This document shows, piece after piece, positions 1 through 7,608 of a stretch of DNA of 50,048 nucleotides. The translations under genes and the position numbers were made by a program. The first letter of the stretch is position 1; every line of letters begins with the position of its first letter. Source of the DNA: Archangium violaceum Cb vi76 (GTDB taxonomy: Bacteria > Myxococcota > Myxococcia > Myxococcales > Myxococcaceae); assembly GCF_000733295.1 (NCBI RefSeq), contig NZ_JPMI01000222.1, positions 1 to 50,048 on the forward strand, written 5' to 3'. The notes under the pieces are model-generated. The model searched no databases. It was not told the origin of the DNA and saw nothing but the letters and a program-made list of their open reading frames with translations.

Positions 1-2542
1 TGCTCGAGCCCACCTGCGTGCCATTGCGGAAGACGTCGTAGCCCGTCACCGCCACGTTGTCCGACGCCGCGCTCCAGGTGAGCTTCACCGAGCGATCCGT
101 CTTCGTGGAGGCCGCCAGTCCCGTGGGCGTGGAGGGCGCCGTGGTGTCCACCACCAGGAACGGGTGCGTGCCCTGCACCGTGCCGTTGAGGTCCTCGAGG
201 TACTTGCCGCCCACCAGGTTGTACCGGCCCGCGCCGACGTAGACGGATTGGATCTCACTGCGGGTGACGTTGCCCCGGCTGTCCGTGGCCTCGATGTAGT
301 AGTCGAGCAGCTGGTCCCGGTAGTTGCCGAGGTAGACGTAGTAGAGGTCGCCAATCTCCTGCGCGGGCACCTTCGCCATGACGGGCAGGTAGGCGGGCTG
401 CCACGCGACGCCGTTGATGACGGGTTTCAGGTCGCGCCGGGTCAACGGATGGTCCACCCAGGCGCCCACGCGCGTGGTGTCGATGTTGGGCACGCCCGCG
501 GCCTTGCGCGCGGCGGGGTCATACACCTTGTGGGTGTTGTCCAGCGGGTCGATGCTCTTGTGGGTGTGCACGCGCACGCGGGCCTTGATGCTGGTGATGC
601 CGCTCAGGTCGTACGCATAGGTGTAGATGGCGAAGGTGTTGTTGAAGTGGTGGAGCGTCCAGCCCTCGGACTTGTCCGTGTTGGCGCTGCCCGGGTTGTA
701 GGGCCAGCGCTGCGGCCACCAGACGGATGGGCCGGTGCGGTCCTGGGTGAGGCGGTCCTGCACGTAGGGCTTGGAGAAGTAGAGAGACTGGTTGAAGGCG
801 AGCGTGGGCTTGACGTTGTCGTCCTGGTTCTCGTCGTAGTAGCCGAAGCCCGAGTCCATGGCGGGCAGCAGGAAGTACCAGGCCAGCTCGGCGGGGTTGG
901 CGCCGCCCGCCCAGTCGTTGGCCGCGTCACCCTTCACCGGGAAGGACATCATCCACGGGTTGAGCTGGTTGCCCGCGTGCGTCACCTGGTTGTCCAGGGT
1001 GGTGGTGGGCTTCCAGTGGTTGGGGTGGCCGTCGAGCCAGATCTGCTCGGCCGTCTTCGCGTAGTTGAGCGCGGCCTGGAGCAGGGCGAAGTTGCGCTCC
1101 AGGTAATGCCAGCCGTGCTCGAAGGAGACCGTCATGCCCTCCTGCACGCCGCTGAGGTTCGTCTTGGGCGCGAGGTTGAGCCCGGTGGCCGAGTTGAACG
1201 CGGGGAACTGGCCCTTCCAGATGCCGAAGGGCAGCTTCCAGTGGTGCCACTGGGGGTCGGACGAGGAGTCACGCGTGTCCACCCACGAGCCGTCCTGCAC
1301 GTGCACCACGTCGGTGGCGGGCGGCGTGTGGTTGACGAGGTACTCGCTGATGCCCATGCACTGCACGCCGTTGGTGCAGGTGACGCTCCGGCCGTTGTAC
1401 CAGGTGGTCTCCGAGCCCGCGCGCCCGCCCGAGTTGTCTCCATCATGCGCGATGACGAAGAACTGCTTTTGCGGCACGAGCCCCTCGAAGCTCCGGAGGT
1501 TGACGACGTCGACGGTGGCCTCGCCCTCCCACCCCTCGAGCCAGGAGCCGTTCTGGTTGACGGGGATGCCCACCACGCGCGACTCGGCGCCCGTGGCCGG
1601 GTCCACGTAGCGCACCCAGTGCGGCGTGGAGGCGAACGGGTACTTGTTGCGGATGGTCTGCTGTTCGTGCGCCATCTGCAGGCTCACCCAGCTGCCCACG
1701 CTGCTGGTGTTCTGCAGGTCCGCGCGGTTGGGCGGCGACACCAGCGTGTCCGAGCCCGGATCGTTCAGGAAGGGGTAGTCCTTGAGCGTGCGCGAGAAGT
1801 GGTTGTCACCGATGACGGACCACTGGATGTTCAGCTTCGCCAGCGTGGGGATGAGGCGCTCGGAGAAGCCCAGCTCCGTGGGGAAGAAGCCCTTGGAGGC
1901 CTGGAAGTTGCCGCCCAGGAAGTAGGGCTGCGCGAGCGTGGCGCTCTGGTAGATGAGATCCTTGAGGAAGTACTCCGGCCCCACCAGCGGCCCCATGGAG
2001 TGGTGGCCGGTGAAGTGGATGAGATCCAGCGTCCGGTGGCCCGCCGGGGTGCGCAGGGTGTTGTACCGGTCCCGCCACGGCGTGCCCCAGCTGGTGTTGT
2101 TGTAGCCGGAGACGTTCTGCAGCGTGTTGAGATCCTGGACGTTGTTCACCACCGACCCGGACATGGTCACGTGGATCTGCCCGGTGGGGGCGTTGGTGCT
2201 CATGTCCACCGCGACGTTCGGAGGCCAGTACATATAGGCGCCCGTCTTCGCGTGGTGCGAGTAGTAGGTGACCAGATCGTCGTGCGGCATCGGCGCGCCC
2301 GACGGCAGGTAATAGGTGTAGTTCGACGGCGGGTTCTGCTTCAGGTTGATGACCTGGCCGTCATACGTGTAGCGGATGGCTCCGCCCACGGGCGTCGACG
2401 CGTACTTGCTCACGTCGTAGTACGCCCAGAAGTTGGGCATGTGGTTGTGGTAGACGTGCGACGCGGCGATCTGCGCCTGCGCCGGCCCGGCACACAGCAG
2501 CGCCGCCACGGCGGGCAGCAGCAATGGCTTCAATCGGTTCAC
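1..2542 (-). CDS. Secreted GH57-like glycoside hydrolase with C-terminal Fn3 domain (partial)
   Basis: Reading leftward from GTG at 2542, with GAGGAG just upstream, 847 codons stay open to the window edge, so the C-terminus is missing. A signal peptide ends near the AQA at residues 23-25. The mature protein opens with SHVYHNHMPNFW, resembling the HxHxP start of family GH57. The stretch FFPTELGFSERLIPTL resembles the GH57 nucleophile-Glu region, and FFVIAHDGDNSGG resembles the HDDGE region carrying the acid/base Asp. The last visible part (APSTPTGLAASTKTDRS onward) is a fibronectin type III domain, and a carbohydrate-binding module may follow. The family acts on alpha-glucans; this member's substrate is unknown. 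It is divergent from the next gene across about 100 bp. The GH57 assignment rests on motifs only. Confidence 0.7.
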   Translation of the reverse strand, partial: MNRLKPLLLPAVAALLCAGPAQAQIAASHVYHNHMPNFWAYYDVSKYASTPVGGAIRYTYDGQVINLKQNPPSNYTYYLPSGAPMPHDDLVTYYSHHAKTGAYMYWPPNVAVDMSTNAPTGQIHVTMSGSVVNNVQDLNTLQNVSGYNNTSWGTPWRDRYNTLRTPAGHRTLDLIHFTGHHSMGPLVGPEYFLKDLIYQSATLAQPYFLGGNFQASKGFFPTELGFSERLIPTLAKLNIQWSVIGDNHFSRTLKDYPFLNDPGSDTLVSPPNRADLQNTSSVGSWVSLQMAHEQQTIRNKYPFASTPHWVRYVDPATGAESRVVGIPVNQNGSWLEGWEGEATVDVVNLRSFEGLVPQKQFFVIAHDGDNSGGRAGSETTWYNGRSVTCTNGVQCMGISEYLVNHTPPATDVVHVQDGSWVDTRDSSSDPQWHHWKLPFGIWKGQFPAFNSATGLNLAPKTNLSGVQEGMTVSFEHGWHYLERNFALLQAALNYAKTAEQIWLDGHPNHWKPTTTLDNQVTHAGNQLNPWMMSFPVKGDAANDWAGGANPAELAWYFLLPAMDSGFGYYDENQDDNVKPTLAFNQSLYFSKPYVQDRLTQDRTGPSVWWPQRWPYNPGSANTDKSEGWTLHHFNNTFAIYTYAYDLSGITSIKARVRVHTHKSIDPLDNTHKVYDPAARKAAGVPNIDTTRVGAWVDHPLTRRDLKPVINGVAWQPAYLPVMAKVPAQEIGDLYYVYLGNYRDQLLDYYIEATDSRGNVTRSEIQSVYVGAGRYNLVGGKYLEDLNGTVQGTHPFLVVDTTAPSTPTGLAASTKTDRSVKLTWSAASDNVAVTGYDVFRNGTQVGSS

Positions 2543-2643
2543 GGGGCTCCTCGGGGAGAGGGGTTGGGGAGGCGCCGGACGGATTAGTAGGGCTAACTGT
2601 TTTTGTCACTTTTTTCTGAAATCCAGTTTCAATAGGAGTTCAC

Positions 2644-3132
2644 ATGAAAAAGGGGTTCTGGGTGTGCGCGCTGCTCGTGCTGGCGGCGTGTTCCGAGAAG
2701 CAGGGAAGTGCGTCCGGGCCGAGCGCGCAGGACAAGGAGGCGGCGGCCCTGGCGAAGCAGGACGCGCAGTGCCCTGGCGGGACGGTGAAGGGGTGTCTGG
2801 ATGGGGCCATGGAGGCCGATCGGCGCGGTGAGGCACCGCGCGCGGTGGAGCTGTACACGCGCGTCTGCGACGCGGGCGTCGCACGGGCGTGCAACGTGCT
2901 GGGCACCTTCGTCTGGCAGGGGAGGGGCGTGGGCGCGCCGGATCCGGCTCGGGCCTATTCGCTCTACAAGCGCGCCTGCGAGGGCGGGGATCCCGGCGGC
3001 TGCTTCAGCGCGGGCATCTGCCACCGCACGGGCTCGTGCGCCGAGAAGAACGACGCGGAGGCCAACAAGCTCATCCAGCGCGCGTGCGATGGCGGTGACA
3101 AACGCGCCTGCGCCAACCTGGGCGGCCGCTGA
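2644..3132 (+). CDS. Sel1-repeat lipoprotein
   Basis: This is a 162-residue protein whose N-terminus MKKGFWVCALLVLAAC is a lipoprotein signal ending in an LAAC lipobox. Residues from about 45 carry cysteine-rich Sel1/TPR-like helical repeats (for example YTRVCDAGVARACNVLG, YKRACEGGDPGGCFSAG and IQRACDGGDKRACANLG), a form common in myxobacterial secreted proteins. The repeats suggest a protein-binding scaffold. AGGAG lies 5 nt before the ATG. It is monocistronic, and its promoter shares the short gap with the divergent GH57 gene. The partner is unknown. Confidence 0.85.
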   Translation: MKKGFWVCALLVLAACSEKQGSASGPSAQDKEAAALAKQDAQCPGGTVKGCLDGAMEADRRGEAPRAVELYTRVCDAGVARACNVLGTFVWQGRGVGAPDPARAYSLYKRACEGGDPGGCFSAGICHRTGSCAEKNDAEANKLIQRACDGGDKRACANLGGR

Positions 3133-3159
3133 AGGCCCGCCCGGCGGACAGCGGGGACT

Positions 3160-3801
3160 TCACGGCGTGGAGGTTCCCGCCTGGGCTGCCTGGGCCTCCT
3201 GCTCGACCCTGGCGGCCTCGGCGGCGGTCCGGGCCCGGAGCTGGAGCTCGCGCTCGAGGCGGTTCTTCGCCTCCTTCTCGGTCAGCGTCTTGAGGGTGCT
3301 CAGGCCCTGCTGGAAGTCCTCGCCGATCATCGCGTCCATGTCCATGAACAGGGAGATGGCCTTGCCCAGGAAGGTGTTGTTTCCCTCCATGGCCCAGGTC
3401 ACCTGGATGGTGCCCTCGCCCGCGGGCTTGAACGTGAAGAAGGCGGTGTTCGTGGCCGCGAAGGGCTCGGAGAACTCGAGCTGGATCTGGATGGACTCGT
3501 AGAGCTTCGCGTCCACGATGGTCATCTTGCCCTTGCCCACCTGATCATTGCCGGACCAGGTGTAGATGGCGCCAGGCCCCGCGAAGGCCCCGTCGAAGGT
3601 CGTCTGCATCTTCGGGTCCTTCGCCGCCCAGGGAGACCAGAACCGCCACTTGTGGAAGTCGTTCACGGCGCCGAAGGGGAGCTCGACCGGGGCGGCGATG
3701 ATGATGGACCGCTCGACGCGGAAGGTGGACGGCCGCGATGCCACCACGGCACCCACGCCGATGAGTGCGACGACGAGCGCGAGGGAAATCTTCTTGAGCA
3801 T
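3160..3801 (-). CDS. SRPBCC (START/polyketide-cyclase-like) membrane-anchored protein
   Basis: This is a 213-residue protein. The start at 3801 is chosen because GGAG lies 5 nt upstream and the first 22 residues form one hydrophobic segment (MLKKISLALVVALIGVGAVV). After it comes FRVERSIIIAAPVELPFGAVNDFHKWRFWSPW, the typical opening of SRPBCC/polyketide-cyclase proteins, and the helix-grip fold appears complete. The C-terminus is a charged Ala/Glu/Arg-rich helix. Such domains bind hydrophobic ligands, and the ligand here cannot be inferred. It converges on the Sel1 lipoprotein and is divergent from the repressor at 4056, so the 4013-4029 operator could affect both. Confidence 0.8.
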   Translation of the reverse strand: MLKKISLALVVALIGVGAVVASRPSTFRVERSIIIAAPVELPFGAVNDFHKWRFWSPWAAKDPKMQTTFDGAFAGPGAIYTWSGNDQVGKGKMTIVDAKLYESIQIQLEFSEPFAATNTAFFTFKPAGEGTIQVTWAMEGNNTFLGKAISLFMDMDAMIGEDFQQGLSTLKTLTEKEAKNRLERELQLRARTAAEAARVEQEAQAAQAGTSTP

Positions 3802-4012
3802 TTCGTCTCCAGAAAGGCGGGGTGAACCGTATGTCCTCCGACGGCTGGACGGCAAATGCTCCGCGTCTCCAGACCGAGCGTCCGGGCCACCCGCTCCAGC
3901 GGTCTGGCCGAGCAGGCATGCCAGGCTCCCGCCCATGGTGCGTCCTGAAGGACGACGCCCAGCACCATGGGTGGCGCCGCCCAGCAGTTGGGAGCGGTTT
4001 GAGTGGGTCCAT

Positions 4013-4029
4013 TACTATTGACGGTAGTA
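4013..4029. promoter_or_regulatory. BlaI/MecI-type operator upstream of the repressor gene
   Basis: The sequence TACTATTGACGGTAGTA is an inverted repeat with arms TACTA and TAGTA around 7 bp. It lies 26 bp before the GTG of the BlaI-like gene, in the 254-bp gap shared with the divergent SRPBCC gene. BlaI/MecI/CopY proteins are known to bind TAC/GTA-type dyads such as TACTACnnnTGTAGTA. A second copy with the same arms and spacer length lies at 4753-4769. The pairing makes autoregulation plus control of the efflux operon likely. This is inferred from sequence alone. Confidence 0.7.
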
Positions 4030-4055
4030 GCTGGCCGGGCTCAGATGCGGGCACC

Positions 4056-4448
4056 GTGAAGAAACGCACCTGGGAACCGCTGGGCCACCTGGAATCGGCC
4101 GTGATGGATGTCGTCTGGGCCCGAGCCCCGGTGACGGCTCGCGAGGTGTGCGACCGGATGACGGGGGCCGAGGAGCGGGCCTACACCACCATCATGACGA
4201 CCATGGACCGGCTGCACCGCAAGGGGCTGCTCGTCCGAGAGAAGGACGGGCTGGCCTGGCGGTACGCGCCCGCGCTCGGCAGGGCCGAGTTCGAGAAGGC
4301 GCTCGCGGACGGCCTGGCGGCGGAGATTCTGCGGGCGCATGGCGAGGTCGCGCTCTCGGCCTTCGTCGATGCAACGGCCGAGGTCGATGAGGGATTGCTC
4401 GACCAGTTGGCGCGGCTCATCGCGCAGCGGCGCAAGGGGCGTGGGTAA
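4056..4448 (+). CDS. BlaI/MecI/CopY-family winged-helix repressor
   Basis: This is a 130-residue DNA-binding repressor starting at GTG 4056, with the family-typical opening KKRTWEPLGHLESAVMDVVW. The winged helix covers roughly residues 5-75 (TAREVCDRM, YTTIMTTMDRLHRKGLLVREKDGLAWRY), followed by a C-terminal dimerisation helix region. Length and order fit BlaI/MecI. Relatives bind an inverted-repeat operator and are released by cleavage through a BlaR1-type membrane protease, or by copper in CopY. Matching dyads lie upstream (4013-4029) and in front of the efflux genes (4753-4769). The stop codon overlaps the ATG of the next reading frame (TAATG), which is the usual coupling to an M56 gene, but that gene is degenerate here. 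Confidence 0.9.
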   Translation: MKKRTWEPLGHLESAVMDVVWARAPVTAREVCDRMTGAEERAYTTIMTTMDRLHRKGLLVREKDGLAWRYAPALGRAEFEKALADGLAAEILRAHGEVALSAFVDATAEVDEGLLDQLARLIAQRRKGRG

Positions 4449-4703
4449 TGGCGGCCCTCATCGGGCTGGCTGTCTCGCTGCGGGTGTGGCCAGCGCTCCT
4501 GGTCCTCGGAGGCCGGGTGTTGCCGCGCGCTCCCGCGCTTCGGGCGGATCTGGCCTTCGTGCTCGGCACGCTCCCCGCCCTGGTCTCGGTGGGAATGGTG
4601 GCCGCCGCGGTCGCGCCTCCACTCGCCGCCGCGGCTGTTCGCACTCGCTCACACCGCCTTCCTCCACCACGCGGTGGAGACGGCCCTCCATCTCCTCTTC
4701 TGA
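4448..4703 (+). pseudogene. Degenerate remnant of an M56/BlaR1-like membrane protein
   Basis: ATG 4448 overlaps the repressor stop. The first about 60 codons read as a hydrophobic membrane protein (MAALIGLAVSLRVWPALLVL ... LGTLPALVSVGMVAAAVAP). From about 4630 the plausible reading moves by +1 to PRLFALAHTAFLHHAVETAL, ending at TGA 4703. The two pieces resemble the N- and C-terminal ends of M56-type sensor proteins that commonly follow BlaI genes. The HExxH protease core is absent. An internal deletion with loss of frame is the simplest reading. The alternative is that the upstream frame is just an N-terminal extension of the outer-membrane protein. This is inference without alignment. Confidence 0.4.
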
Positions 4704-4714
4704 GAGCCCCGGCC

Positions 4715-6001
4715 ATGCGCATGCGCTCGCTCCCTCGCTGTCCGGCTTCATCTACTATCCTGGGTAGTATTTTCCTGCTGCTGGCGGGCACGGCCGTGGC
4801 TCAGCCCACGCTCGACGAATCGCGATACGTGGAGCGGGTTCTCACCGGGAGCCTGGAGGCCCGCGTCGCCGCACTCGAAGCCGTGCTCGGCCGGGCCGAA
4901 GCCGTGGGTGTTGGTGTGTGGCCCAACCCCGAGCTGGGGTGGGAGCGCCAGAAGACGACCTCCGGAACACGGGATGGGGAGAGCCAGGATGTGCTGGTGG
5001 CCTCCATCCCCCTGGTGCTCTCCGGACGGCTGGGGTGGGAGCGGCAGGCCGCCGAGCGGAACGCGAAGGCCGCCGAGGCGCGGCATGAGTGGGCCCGGGC
5101 CGGTCTGCGGCATGAGGCGACGAGGGCGTTCTCCGTGGTGCTGGCGGCTCGGGAGCGCCGGTCCATCCTGGAGCAGTCACTCGCCGAGCTGCGGCGCCTG
5201 GCCGAGGCCATCGCCACCCGCGAGCGGGCGGGGGAGGCCGCGGGCTACGACAGGCTGCGCATCGAGCTGGAGGCGGCGACGGTGCAGGATGCGCTGCGCG
5301 GAGCCGTACTGGACGAGCGACAGGCAGAATCCCAGGCGCTGCGGCTCCTCGGGCCCGGGGTGACGGTACTCCCCCCGTTCGAGGGCGCTCTCGGGGTGGA
5401 GCGACCCCTGCCGGAGGGGGCCTCGCTGTTGGCGGAGCTCGAGGAACGGCGTGGCGACCTGCGCGCCCTCGCGCTCGAAGCCAGTGGCGCGGAGGCCGCC
5501 CGGCGTGCGGCGGGGCGGGGTTGGATTCCGGAGCCCTCCGTCCGAGCGGGCGCGCAATTCCTCGACGTGGGACTGCCGGGGGCCGGGGTGGGGTACGTGG
5601 TCGGCGTGGGACTGCCGCTGCCTTTCTTCGACCGCCGGCAAGGCGAGGCGGCCCGGGCGGAGGCGCGCCGGGGGCTCGCCGAGGCACGCCGTGCGGCACT
5701 TGTCCACGAAGCACGGACCCGGCTCGCTGTCGTTCTCGATGCGGTGTCCGGCCGGCGGGAGAGACAGGCTCGGCACCGGAGCGAGGTGCTCGGGCGTGTG
5801 CAGGAACTGCGGCAGGTCGCCGCGACTGCCTACCGGGGTGGAGGTGCCGGGCTCCTCGTCCTGATGGAAGCCGAGCGCACCGCCCGTGAGGCACGGCTGA
5901 CCGCTGTCGAGCTGGCGGTGTCCCTGGTCGAGGCGGAGACAGACCTTCTTCTTCTCGCGGGTGCCTATGACGGCGCCACGCCCCGGAGTGCCCCCCGATG
6001 A
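4715..6001 (+). CDS. TolC/CzcC-family outer-membrane efflux protein
   Basis: Starting at ATG 4715, 428 residues begin with a signal peptide (RMRSLPRCPASSTILGSIFL ... GTAVAQ). Two outer-membrane-efflux repeats follow, rich in Ala/Arg/Glu coiled helices, with GVWPNPELGWERQ and IPLVLSGRLGWERQA typical of CzcC/CusC channels, and a second half starting near GWIPEPSVRAGAQFLDVG. It would form the outer-membrane channel of the RND pump. Its stop overlaps the adaptor start (ATGA). The reading frame is open back to 4448, but that part belongs to the sensor remnant. The 4753-4769 operator lies inside the signal-peptide codons if this start is right, so the start is not certain. Confidence 0.85.
   Translation: MRMRSLPRCPASSTILGSIFLLLAGTAVAQPTLDESRYVERVLTGSLEARVAALEAVLGRAEAVGVGVWPNPELGWERQKTTSGTRDGESQDVLVASIPLVLSGRLGWERQAAERNAKAAEARHEWARAGLRHEATRAFSVVLAARERRSILEQSLAELRRLAEAIATRERAGEAAGYDRLRIELEAATVQDALRGAVLDERQAESQALRLLGPGVTVLPPFEGALGVERPLPEGASLLAELEERRGDLRALALEASGAEAARRAAGRGWIPEPSVRAGAQFLDVGLPGAGVGYVVGVGLPLPFFDRRQGEAARAEARRGLAEARRAALVHEARTRLAVVLDAVSGRRERQARHRSEVLGRVQELRQVAATAYRGGGAGLLVLMEAERTAREARLTAVELAVSLVEAETDLLLLAGAYDGATPRSAPR
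4753..4769. promoter_or_regulatory. Second BlaI-type operator, in front of the efflux genes
   Basis: The sequence TACTATCCTGGGTAGTA has the same TACTA / TAGTA arms and 7-bp spacer as the site at 4013-4029, and shares TACTAT and GGTAGTA with it. It sits 38 bp after ATG 4715, so either it acts as an intragenic roadblock or the true start is further downstream. Its presence argues that the BlaI-like protein represses the metal efflux operon directly. Confidence 0.65.
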
Positions 6002-7599
6002 GCCGTTCTCTTCTTCTCGTTCTCTTCCTGGCGTGCCTGAGCGCCTGCAAGCGCGCCCCGGGTGACCATGAGCATGGCGCCGGACAAGACCATGAGCACG
6101 GCGCCCCCGCCGCCAGCGGGCCGGAGCGTCCGGACGAGTCCGTCACCGTCTACCAGGATGGCCTGGAGCTCTTCATGGAGTACCCGGCCTTCGTGGTGGG
6201 CCAGCCCTCCCCGCTGGTGGCGCATTTCACCGACGCGCGAGACCCCAACGGTTTCCACGTGGTGACGAAGGGGCGGGTGACGGCCACCCTGCGCTACGCG
6301 GACGGCTCGGAGGAGCGATTCGTCGCCGAGAAGCTCCTGCGCGACGGCATCTTCAAACCGGAGGTGCGGCCCACGAAGGCGGGTGAGGGCTCGCTCACCC
6401 TGCGCCTCGAGGGCGAGCAGGTGTCGGGCACCGTGGACGTGGGCAAGGTGGTGGTGTACCCCCACGTCGCCGCTGCCGTGGCCGCCGCGCCTCCCGAGGA
6501 GGGCGGTGAGGCCACCGTGCCCTTCCTCAAGGAGCAGCAGTGGAAGACGCAGTACGCGACGGCGCCGGCCGAGCCGCGAGTCCTCCAGGGTGGGGTGCGC
6601 GCCACCGGTGAGCTCAAACCCGTGGCGGGCCAGGCCGCGGAGCTGTCGGCTCCCGTGGCGGGGCGCATTCCCGTGGGGGACCGGGTGGTGCACCTGGGGC
6701 AGCGCGTGCGCAAGGGCGAGGTGCTCGTGCGGCTCATGCCCACGAGCGCCGCCGCCGGGATGGATGTGGCCACGGTGGAGATGGAGGCGGCGCGGGCCCG
6801 GGCGGAGCTGGGCCTGGCGGAGCGCGAGGTGACGCGCGCGGAGGAGATGTTCTCGGGCAAGGCCATTCCCGAGAAGCAGCTCGACGCGGCGCGGGTGGCG
6901 CGGGAGGTGGCGGCGGCGCGGGTGGCGGCCACCGAGCGCCAGCTCGCGCTCTACCGCAGCACGCAGAGCGGGTCGCCAGGAGGCCCCAGTGGCTCGGCCT
7001 TCGAGCTGCGCTCGCCGGTGGAGGGGGTGGTGTCCTACGCGGAGGTGACGCCCGGGGCCATCGTGGATGTGGGCACCCGGCTCGTCTCGGTGGTCAACCC
7101 CGAGCGGCTGTGGCTGGAGGCGCGAGTGTACGAAGCGGACGTGGCGAAGGTGGAGCGCTCGCCCGGTGCGGCCTTCTCGGTGGCGGGCTTCGAGCGGGAG
7201 TTCTCCGTGGACGAGAAGACGGGCCGCCGGGTGGCGGTGGGCTCGGTGGTGGACCGGGTGACGCGCACGCTGCCCGTCATCTTCGAGCTGCCCAATCCCG
7301 GGGGCGTCCTCAAGCCGGGCATGTTCGCCAAGGTGATGCTCTACACGGGGGAGACGGTGCGCGGGGTGGCCATCCCCGAGTCCGCCATCATCGACGACAA
7401 CGGCAAGCCCACCGTCTTCGTCATGGAGGGGGGCGAGTCCTTCTTCAAGCGGGCCATCCAGCCCGGGGTGCGCTCGGGCGGCTATGTCCAGGTGCTCGAG
7501 GGTGTGAAGGAGGGGGAGCGGATCGTTTCCCAGGGGGCCTACGAAATCAAGCTGTCCACCGTGGCGGGCGCCGCCGTCGGGCATGGGCACACGCACTGA
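5998..7599 (+). CDS. Heavy-metal RND efflux periplasmic adaptor (CzcB/CusB-type) lipoprotein
   Basis: This 533-residue membrane-fusion protein begins with a lipoprotein signal (LVLFLACLSAC). A His-rich metal-binding segment follows (DHEHGAGQDHEHG), with a second cluster at the extreme C-terminus (HGHTH). The N-terminal domain (about residues 45-155) resembles the extra domain seen in CzcB/CusB proteins. Next come the barrel-sandwich and hairpin domains (VRATGELKPVAGQAAELSAP, then a coiled helix pair) and the beta-barrel/membrane-proximal domain ending in FFKRAIQPGVRSGGYVQVLEG. It would link pump and channel. It overlaps the channel gene by 4 bp and ends 9 bp before the pump gene. The His clusters indicate divalent metal or copper cargo. 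Confidence 0.92.
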   Translation: MSRSLLLVLFLACLSACKRAPGDHEHGAGQDHEHGAPAASGPERPDESVTVYQDGLELFMEYPAFVVGQPSPLVAHFTDARDPNGFHVVTKGRVTATLRYADGSEERFVAEKLLRDGIFKPEVRPTKAGEGSLTLRLEGEQVSGTVDVGKVVVYPHVAAAVAAAPPEEGGEATVPFLKEQQWKTQYATAPAEPRVLQGGVRATGELKPVAGQAAELSAPVAGRIPVGDRVVHLGQRVRKGEVLVRLMPTSAAAGMDVATVEMEAARARAELGLAEREVTRAEEMFSGKAIPEKQLDAARVAREVAAARVAATERQLALYRSTQSGSPGGPSGSAFELRSPVEGVVSYAEVTPGAIVDVGTRLVSVVNPERLWLEARVYEADVAKVERSPGAAFSVAGFEREFSVDEKTGRRVAVGSVVDRVTRTLPVIFELPNPGGVLKPGMFAKVMLYTGETVRGVAIPESAIIDDNGKPTVFVMEGGESFFKRAIQPGVRSGGYVQVLEGVKEGERIVSQGAYEIKLSTVAGAAVGHGHTH

Positions 7600-7608
7600 G
7601 GGCCCGGC

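Noticed and set aside
164-2587. 807-codon open frame on the plus strand
   Set aside because: It is the antisense shadow of the GH57-like gene. Its protein is Val/Arg/His-rich with no domain, as expected opposite a GC3-rich gene.
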